Below, piece by piece: positions 58,917-64,000 of a DNA stretch of 64,000 nt (positions are counted from its first letter, which is position 1; each line of letters begins with the position of its first letter). Both the position numbers and the translations under genes were made by a program. Origin of the DNA: Streptomyces endocoffeicus. Its GTDB lineage: Bacteria > Actinomycetota > Actinomycetes > Streptomycetales > Streptomycetaceae. The stretch is taken from NCBI RefSeq assembly GCF_016741935.1, contig NZ_JAERRG010000025.1:95971-159970 (forward strand). Reading direction: 5' to 3'. The notes below the pieces were generated by a model. The model saw only the letters and a list, made by a program, of their open reading frames with translations, did not search any database and was not told the origin of the DNA.

Positions 58917-60506
58917 TCACTGCTGGGTGCTGCTGCACTGCGGGACCAACTTCTTCTCCTCCTCCGAGAGGGTGGGGCCGGGCTTCGGAGTGGGAGACGT
59001 CGTCGGCGTGGGCTTGGACGTGGCCTTGGCGGCGTTCGTTCCGAGCTGGCTCTCGTTCTTCTGGTCCCCGGGCTTGCCGCTGCTGGACGGGTCGGCGCTG
59101 CTGGAGGCCCCGCCACTGGGCGGCTTGTCGCCCTTGCCCTTGTCGCCGCCGGTGAGGTCCTTCTGGCTCTCCTCGGCCTTCTCCTGGGCATCGGCCTTCT
59201 TACAGGCGCTGGCGAGGGTGGCGAGGTCCTTGGTCTTGTCCTGGGCCTGGCCCAGTCCGCTGACCGTGATGGTGTCCTCCACACGGCCGCGCTGGTCGGC
59301 CGGGAGGTACTTGAGTTCGATCTCGCGGTGGTCCTCATGGATCTTGTTGAGCTTGATCCAGGCCAGATCCTGGCTGATGCCCTGATAGACCGCGACGTGG
59401 TCGCCGTTGGCGCCCACGTAGTACTGCGTCTGGGTCCAGCGATAGCCGCCGTAGAGGCCGCCACCGATCACGGCGAGGCCCAGCACGATGAAGAGCGACC
59501 GCTTGGCCCATGTCTTGCGGCCGCTCTTCTTGGTGAAGTCGCCTTCGGCGTAGTCGCCGTAACTGCCCTGCGGCATGCCGCCGATGGCCGGATCGCCGCT
59601 GCCGGGCGGTCCGAAGCCGCCGTGCGCGTCGCCCTGCTGCGGCGGTACGGACCGGCCGAGCTCCGCGGCCCGGCCCGCGGGGGTGTGCGCGGCCCCGCCG
59701 TCCCCGAGCGGGATCTGGTTCTCGGCGACCGCGCCCACGATCACGGGGGTGTCGTTGAGCTGGGCGGCGAGGGTGTCGGCGCCGTCGACGTCCAGGACGT
59801 CGGCGACGATGCAGGTGATGTTGTCGGGGCCGCCGCCGCGCAGCGCGAGCTGGATCAGCTCCTGCACGGTCTCGTGGGGGCCCTGGTAGCTGGCGAGGGT
59901 GTCCTCGAGGGTCTGGTGGCTCACGACGCCGGACAGGCCGTCGGAGCAGATCAGATAGCGGTCACCGGCCCGGACCTCGCGGATGGACAGATCGGGCTCG
60001 ACGTGGTCACCGCTGCCCAGGGCGCGCATCAGCAGGGAGCGCTGCGGGTGGGTGCCCGCCTCCTCCTCGGTGATCCGGCCCTCGTCGACCAGGCGCTGCA
60101 CCCAGGTGTGGTCCTGGGTGATCTGGGTGAGCGCCCCGTCGCGCAGCAGATACGCGCGCGAGTCGCCGACGTGCACCAGACCGAGCCGCTGGCCGGTCCA
60201 CAGCAGGGCGGTGAGCGTGGTGCCCATGCCCTCCAGCTGCGGGTCCTCCTCGACCATGACGCGCAGCTGGTCATTGGCCCGCTGCACGGCACTGCCGAGG
60301 GACGTCAGGATGTCCGAGCCCGGGACGTCGTCGTCGAGCTGGACGAGGGTGGAGATCACCTCGGAGCTGGCGACCTCGCCGGCGGCCTGGCCACCCATGC
60401 CGTCGGCGATCGCGAGCAGCCGGGGACCGGCGTAGCCGGAGTCCTCGTTGCCCTCCCGGATCATGCCCTTGTGTGATCCGGCCGCGAAACGCAGTGACAG
60501 ACTCAT
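58917..60506 (-). CDS. pstP: PP2C-family protein phosphatase
   Basis: 529 residues. The catalytic domain (~1-240) has the metal-binding motifs: RxxNEDSG near 17-21, IADGMGGQAAGE, HVGDSRAYLL, ICSDGLSGVV and GPDNITCIVA. A linker leads to one membrane helix (~335-355) and an external C-terminal region rich in Ser, Lys and Pro. It opposes PknB phosphorylation (the mycobacterial counterpart is PstP). ATG at 60506 (MSLSLRFAAG) behind GAGGTG. fhaB lies 75 bases upstream. Confidence 0.95.
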   Translation of the reverse strand: MSLSLRFAAGSHKGMIREGNEDSGYAGPRLLAIADGMGGQAAGEVASSEVISTLVQLDDDVPGSDILTSLGSAVQRANDQLRVMVEEDPQLEGMGTTLTALLWTGQRLGLVHVGDSRAYLLRDGALTQITQDHTWVQRLVDEGRITEEEAGTHPQRSLLMRALGSGDHVEPDLSIREVRAGDRYLICSDGLSGVVSHQTLEDTLASYQGPHETVQELIQLALRGGGPDNITCIVADVLDVDGADTLAAQLNDTPVIVGAVAENQIPLGDGGAAHTPAGRAAELGRSVPPQQGDAHGGFGPPGSGDPAIGGMPQGSYGDYAEGDFTKKSGRKTWAKRSLFIVLGLAVIGGGLYGGYRWTQTQYYVGANGDHVAVYQGISQDLAWIKLNKIHEDHREIELKYLPADQRGRVEDTITVSGLGQAQDKTKDLATLASACKKADAQEKAEESQKDLTGGDKGKGDKPPSGGASSSADPSSSGKPGDQKNESQLGTNAAKATSKPTPTTSPTPKPGPTLSEEEKKLVPQCSSTQQ

Positions 60507-60581
60507 GCGCACCTCGCCCGTCGGCTCCGGGTACAGCCCCTTGCCAACCACGCTGCCCACCCTCCGGTCGTCATGGTCCTA

Positions 60582-61112
60582 CTACTTCCGCAGCTCGATG
60601 ACGGTCTTGCCGATACGGATCGGCGCACCCAGCGCAATCGGTGTCGGTGTGGTGAGTCGGGTCCGGTCGAGATACGTGCCGTTGGTGGACCCGAGATCCT
60701 CGACGATCCACTGGCCGTCACGGTCCGGGTAGATCCTGGCATGCCGGCTGGAGGCGTAGTCGTCGTCCAGCACGATTGTTGAATCGTGCGCACGGCCGAG
60801 GGTGATGGTCTGCCCCTGCAGGGCGACCGTGGTGCCGGTGAGCGTGCCCTCGGAGACCACCAGCTTGGTGGGGGCACCACGGCGGCCGCGGCCCCCGGAC
60901 TGCTGGCGCTGCGGCGGCGGCGCGCTCTGCTGCTGCCGTTGTTGCTGCTGCTGCGCTTGCGGCCGGTCGGGGGCGCCGCGCCGCGCCGAACCGCGCTGGG
61001 TCACGCGGGTCCCGAACAGATCGCTGCGAATGACCTGGACGGCCACGATGACGAACAGCCACAGTACGGCGAGGAAACCCAACCGCATGACCGTGAGGGT
61101 CAGCTCTGACAT
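60582..61112 (-). CDS. fhaB: FHA-domain membrane protein FhaB
   Basis: 176 residues. One membrane helix (~11-29, LGFLAVLWLFVIVAVQV), a Gln-rich linker, and an FHA domain (~95-172) with LGRAHDSTIVLDD, ASSRHARIYPD and DLGSTNGTYLD, the Arg, Ser, His and Asn that read phosphothreonine. In mycobacteria FhaB (FipA) links PknB signalling to division. TAG stop, 10 bases after fhaA. Confidence 0.95.
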   Translation of the reverse strand: MSELTLTVMRLGFLAVLWLFVIVAVQVIRSDLFGTRVTQRGSARRGAPDRPQAQQQQQRQQQSAPPPQRQQSGGRGRRGAPTKLVVSEGTLTGTTVALQGQTITLGRAHDSTIVLDDDYASSRHARIYPDRDGQWIVEDLGSTNGTYLDRTRLTTPTPIALGAPIRIGKTVIELRK

Positions 61113-61122
61113 TGCCCCCGCT

Positions 61123-61977
61123 TCACCCTTCGGCTTGCCGGTAAACGATGGTGGTGCTGCCCACGACGATCCGCGAGCCGTCGCGGAGCGTAGCGCGCGT
61201 GGTGTGCTGTCCGTCCACCACGATGCCGTTCGTCGACCCGAGATCCTGGACGGTCGGTGGGGTTCCGACCCGGATCTCGCAGTGTCTGCGGGAGACACCG
61301 GGATCGTCGATTCGCACGTCAGCGTCGGTGGAGCGGCCCAGGACGAGCGTGGGCCGGGAGATCTGATGGCGGGTGCCGTTGATCTCGATCCAGCGGCGGG
61401 TCTGGCCCTGCGGCTGGGCTCCGGCACCGGCCGCCGCTCCGCCGCTGCGGGGCGCCGGACGGGCGCCGGGAGGCGCGGAGGGCATCGGCGGGGCACCGGC
61501 GGGCTGGGCGGGGTAGCCGTAACCGCCGGGGCGCTGCTGCGGGGCCGCTCCGGCGCCGGCGCGGCCCGGCGCCTGCTGTGCGCCCTCCGCGCTCTGGGAC
61601 TCGCTGGAGGCCAGGGTCCGGCTGCGCACCCGGTACAGGCCGGTGTCGAGGTCCTCGGCCTTCTGCAGATGCACCTTGATGGCGCCCATGAAGGTGTATC
61701 GCTGCTGCTTGGCGTAGTCGCGGACCATACCGGCCAGCTCGTCGCCGAGCTGTCCGGAATACGGGCTGAGCCGCTCATAGTCGGGCGCGCTCAGCTCGAC
61801 GATGAAGTCGTTGGGGACGACCGTCCGGTCGCGGTTCCAGATCGTGGCGTTGTTGTCGCACTCGCGCTGGAGCGCGCCGGCGATCTCGACCGGCTGGACC
61901 TCGGACTTGAACACCTTGGCGAAGGTGCCGTTCACGAGGCCCTCGAGACGCTGCTCGAAGCGTTTCAGTACTCCCAC
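61123..61977 (-). CDS. fhaA: FHA-domain protein FhaA
   Basis: 284 residues: a DUF3662 N-terminal domain (1-115, FEQRLEGLVNGTFAKVFKSE), a Pro/Ala/Gln-rich linker, and a C-terminal FHA domain (~195-280) with LGRSTDADVRIDD, VSRRHCEIR and DLGSTNGIVVDG. In mycobacteria FhaA binds phosphorylated MurJ pseudokinase; that pseudokinase is also in this window. GTG at 61977 behind AGGAAGGAGG. First gene of the minus-strand row. Confidence 0.95.
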   Translation of the reverse strand: MGVLKRFEQRLEGLVNGTFAKVFKSEVQPVEIAGALQRECDNNATIWNRDRTVVPNDFIVELSAPDYERLSPYSGQLGDELAGMVRDYAKQQRYTFMGAIKVHLQKAEDLDTGLYRVRSRTLASSESQSAEGAQQAPGRAGAGAAPQQRPGGYGYPAQPAGAPPMPSAPPGARPAPRSGGAAAGAGAQPQGQTRRWIEINGTRHQISRPTLVLGRSTDADVRIDDPGVSRRHCEIRVGTPPTVQDLGSTNGIVVDGQHTTRATLRDGSRIVVGSTTIVYRQAEG

Positions 61978-62303
61978 CGGGCACCTCCTTCCTCAGTCCT
62001 GCTCTGCGTCGTCCTGGTACTGCTTACTGATCGTATCCACGCGTCGGGAAATCGGGTGGTTCCCCTTCCTCGCCCTGTGGAGCAGTGTCACCTCTCACAG
62101 GGATCGTAGAGGTGCCCTGACGACAGTGTCCCGCAACCGTGACGCTCTACGGACGGGTGGGGGCGGGGGCCTCGGTAACGGGTGTGATTGCACCCCGAGG
62201 GCCGTGCTAATGTTCTGGATGTCGGAAGGCGCCCCACACGAACCGGACGGATCAAGAAGATCGGGCCGGGGAGCGGGGAGAGTGGCCGGGCGGCAGCACC
62301 CAT
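61978..62303. promoter_or_regulatory. fhaA / tRNA-Leu intergenic region
   Basis: 326 bases without a gene. It must hold the divergent promoters of the fhaA operon (minus) and tRNA-Leu (plus). TAATGT at 62208-62213 looks like a -10 box but no clear -35 element is at the usual spacing; nothing else stands out. Confidence 0.3.
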
Positions 62304-62390
62304 GCGCGGGTGGCGGAATAGGCAGACGCGCTGGATTCAGGTTCCAGTGCCCGAAAGGGCGTGGGGGTTCAACTCCCCCCTCGCGCACCA
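62304..62390 (+). tRNA. tRNA-Leu (CAG)
   Basis: 87-base tRNA with a long variable arm. Acceptor GCGCGGG pairs with CTCGCGC; anticodon loop TTCAGGT gives CAG; variable arm TGCCCGAAAGGGCG; T-loop GTTCAACTC. The 3' CCA is encoded (62388-62390), unlike the other two tRNAs in this window. Confidence 0.95.
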
Positions 62391-62395
62391 GTCGG

Positions 62396-62440
62396 AGCGG
62401 GTCTCTCCGGAGTGACGAAAGTCGCTCGGAGGGGCCCGCT
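62396..62440 (+). terminator. terminator after tRNA-Leu
   Basis: Hairpin of about 19 bp with one bulge and several G-T pairs (62396-62416 with 62421-62440) closed by a GAAA tetraloop, six bases after the tRNA. Confidence 0.75.
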
Positions 62441-62553
62441 TCGCGTTTGTGGCGGCTTCGCGTGCGCCGCGGCTTCGTGTGCGCGGCAGGACCTCCTGGG
62501 GCTCCCGGACGAGCGGCGGTCTCCCGGACGAGCCGCAGGGGTCTCCCGGACGA

Positions 62554-62592
62554 GCCGCAGGGGCCTCCCGGAGAAGAGGAGGCCCCTGCGGC
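62554..62592 (-). terminator. terminator downstream of the azoreductase gene
   Basis: Perfect 15-bp stem (62554-62568 with 62578-62592), nine-base loop. It lies ~95 bases past the stop of the minus-strand gene, beyond a short repeat array. Confidence 0.65.
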
Positions 62593-62610
62593 CCGATGCC
62601 CGTTGGGACC

Positions 62611-62664
62611 GGATCAGACGGGTCGGGCGGATCAGACGGGTCGGGCGGATCGGTCGGGTCGGGC
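62611..62664. repeat. 18-bp tandem repeat
   Basis: Two identical copies of GGATCAGACGGGTCGGGC (62611-62646) and a third with two changes (62647-62664); the array decays toward the stop codon of the azoreductase gene. Confidence 0.75.
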
Positions 62665-62685
62665 AGATCGGTCGGATCAGTCGGA

Positions 62686-63342
62686 TCAGGCGGCGGCGAA
62701 GCGCGTGGCGAGCTCCTTCGCCTTGGCCGCGACGTCCTCGTGGGCCTTCGCCTTGGAAGTGTCCGACAGCTCGACCAGGTCGGCCATGGCGGGATTGCTG
62801 CGGGCCAACGTGAGTTCCGGCACAACGAAGGTGACATCGAGGCCGAGGCCGTCGCCCAGGGCCTTCCCGAGGTAGTTCGTCACGAACTCGAAGCTCTCCC
62901 GCGGGGTGCCCGGGCCGTAACCGCCGCCGCGGCTGGCGACGACGATCGTCGGGGTGCCCGAGGTGGTGGTCTGCTCGGCGCCCGCGGTGCGGCCCATGAT
63001 GATCACGTGGTCCAGCCACGCCTTGAGGGTGGAGGGAATCGTGAAGTTGTACATCGGGGCGCCGATCAGGACCACGTCGGCCTGCTCGAGCTCGCCGGCA
63101 AGGGTCTCCCGCAGGGCGAAGGCGGCGTGCTGCTCGGGGGAGCGCTGGTCGGCAGCGGCGAAACCGGCGGCGGCCGCGAGGCCGTCCAGGTGCGGCAGCG
63201 GCTCGGCGGCCAGGTCGCGATAGATCACCGTGCCGTTCGGGTGCTGGGCTTCCCATTCCTTGCGGAAGGTGGCCGTGACCGCGCGGGAAGCGGAGGCTTC
63301 ACCGGGGAAGACAGAGGTGTCGAGGTGCAGAAGAGTCGGCAT
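62686..63342 (-). CDS. FMN-dependent NADH-azoreductase / NAD(P)H oxidoreductase
   Basis: 218-residue flavodoxin-fold enzyme. FMN is bound near PTLLHLDTSVF and by the loop IGAPMYNFTIPSTLKAWLDHVI (~90-115). A glycine-rich SRGGGYGPGT segment follows. Such enzymes reduce quinones and azo compounds with NAD(P)H. ATG at 63342 behind GGAGG. It is divergent from an HxlR regulator, whose Bacillus relatives control azoreductases. Resembles AzoR/AcpD; the exact substrate is unknown. Confidence 0.9.
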   Translation of the reverse strand: MPTLLHLDTSVFPGEASASRAVTATFRKEWEAQHPNGTVIYRDLAAEPLPHLDGLAAAAGFAAADQRSPEQHAAFALRETLAGELEQADVVLIGAPMYNFTIPSTLKAWLDHVIIMGRTAGAEQTTTSGTPTIVVASRGGGYGPGTPRESFEFVTNYLGKALGDGLGLDVTFVVPELTLARSNPAMADLVELSDTSKAKAHEDVAAKAKELATRFAAA

Positions 63343-63456
63343 GGATGCCTCCAGTGACAAGGCTCGGGAAGGAGCCAGTAATACCTACGTACCTACAGAA
63401 GGCACAGTAGCTTACTTTTTCGTAGTCCCGAACCGGAACGCAGTAGTGTGTATTCC
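63343..63456. promoter_or_regulatory. azoreductase / hxlR divergent control region
   Basis: 114 bases with several TAC/GTA elements: ACCTACGTACCT near 63383-63394 and an AGTA-GCT-TACT inverted repeat at 63406-63416. This is the likely operator region for the HxlR protein; no regulator contact can be shown from sequence. Confidence 0.4.
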
Positions 63457-63834
63457 ATGGCGAAGGATCGTGGGGCCCACAACGAGCAGGCCTGCAAGCA
63501 GGTCGACGGCGAGATGACGCGGTTCTTCGAGCTGTTCGGCAAACGATGGACGGGGCTGATCGTGGCCGTGCTGACGGAGCAGGGGGCGTACTTCGCCGAC
63601 CTGCGGCGGGCCATCCCCGGGATCAGCGAGCGGATGCTGTCGGACCGGCTCACCGAGCTCGCCACGGCGGGCCTGGTGGTGCGGGAGGTCGACGCCGGGC
63701 CGCCGCTGCGGGTGGCCTACCGGCTGACGGACGCGGGGAAGGCGCTGGAGCCCGCGCTGAAGGAGCTGTCGCGGTGGGCGGAGAAAAATCTGCCCTCGGG
63801 CGGCGAGGGCTGCCCGGAGCAGTTCCGGGGCTGA
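63457..63834 (+). CDS. HxlR-family transcriptional regulator
   Basis: 125 residues, one winged-helix domain. Typical elements are FFELFGKRWTGLIVAVL near residue 25-41, FADLRRAIPGISERMLSDRL (recognition helix), and VDAGPPLRVAYRLTDAGKAL (wing). A single Cys lies at residue 13 just before the first helix, comparable to the redox Cys of YodB-type sensors, and another at 118. ATG at 63457; the ribosome-binding site is poor and GTG at 63448 is an alternative. Confidence 0.88.
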   Translation: MAKDRGAHNEQACKQVDGEMTRFFELFGKRWTGLIVAVLTEQGAYFADLRRAIPGISERMLSDRLTELATAGLVVREVDAGPPLRVAYRLTDAGKALEPALKELSRWAEKNLPSGGEGCPEQFRG

Positions 63835-63940
63835 GCCGGATCACCTTCTGATCTGGGGTTCACCCTCTGATCTGGGGTTTCGCGTGATCGTCAAGGTTTT
63901 CCACAGGCTCTGACGGGGTGGGTCGACAGGGGGTACGGTC

Positions 63941-64000
63941 GATTCAGTCGATTCAGTCGATTCAGTCGATTCAGTCGATTCAGTCGATTCAGTCGATTCA
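63941..64000. repeat. 9-bp tandem repeat at the window edge
   Basis: Six full copies of GATTCAGTC plus six bases, ending at the last base of the window, so the true length is unknown. The repeat is AT-richer than its surroundings and begins about 100 bases after the HxlR stop. Confidence 0.9.

Noticed and set aside
1..64000. CRISPR array, insertion sequence or prophage
   Set aside because: No regularly spaced direct repeats with unique spacers, no transposase or integrase, and no attachment duplications were seen beside the tRNA genes; the visible repeats are short tandem arrays.

Overview
The window is a high-GC actinobacterial core chromosome segment. Gene content and order (parAB, rsmG, jag, yidC, yidD, rnpA, rpmH, dnaA, oriC, dnaN, gnd, recF, DUF721, gyrB, gyrA), the 14-bp parS sites, GTG/TTG starts and many 4-nt overlapping starts and stops all point to Streptomyces or a close relative, at the replication origin in the middle of the linear chromosome. 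Species cannot be named from this sequence alone.

Left arm (1-20 kb): a gene fragment, a GT87-type membrane mannosyltransferase, a class A penicillin-binding protein, a PadR regulator with a clear palindromic operator, inositol-1-phosphate synthase, an MFS exporter and the CCA-adding enzyme. Then comes an envelope and stress operon: a DUF6049 secreted protein, the lipid II flippase MurJ, a membrane pseudokinase, ECF sigma factor SigM and its zinc anti-sigma partner. It is followed by thioredoxin reductase and thioredoxin behind a SigR-type promoter.

Origin region (20-39 kb): parB and parA, rsmG, then jag, yidC, yidD, rnpA and rpmH, all on the minus strand. Divergent dnaA follows, then about 0.86 kb of oriC with roughly 17 DnaA boxes, then dnaN, gnd, recF, a DciA-like DUF721 gene, gyrB, gyrA, a DUF3566 membrane protein and tRNA-Ile. 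Six perfect parS sites and one degenerate site lie between 8.1 and 23.1 kb. Several sit inside genes and encode the peptide VSRET.

Right arm (39-64 kb): a DLW-39 micro-protein, a secreted membrane-anchored protein, a Ser/Thr kinase with a Thr-Pro repeat linker and its XRE neighbour, tRNA-Ala, an unusual XRE/coiled-coil/receiver fusion, DUF5324, cyclophilin and rhomboid protease. A second, compact DnaA-box cluster (48.28-48.48 kb) separates these from crgA, a DUF881 protein, three class E sortases and a glutamine amidotransferase (pabA/trpG-like). The minus-strand operon fhaA, fhaB, PP2C phosphatase, rodA/ftsW, pbpA and PASTA kinase pknB follows; this is the conserved actinobacterial growth and division control module. 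tRNA-Leu, an azoreductase-like FMN oxidoreductase divergent from an HxlR regulator, and a 9-bp tandem repeat running off the end close the window.

The genes together cover origin firing and segregation, protein insertion into the membrane, and phosphorylation-controlled cell-wall growth. MurJ, its pseudokinase and FhaA sit in one 64-kb stretch, which suggests a linked control circuit. No insertion sequence, prophage, CRISPR array or biosynthetic cluster is seen.
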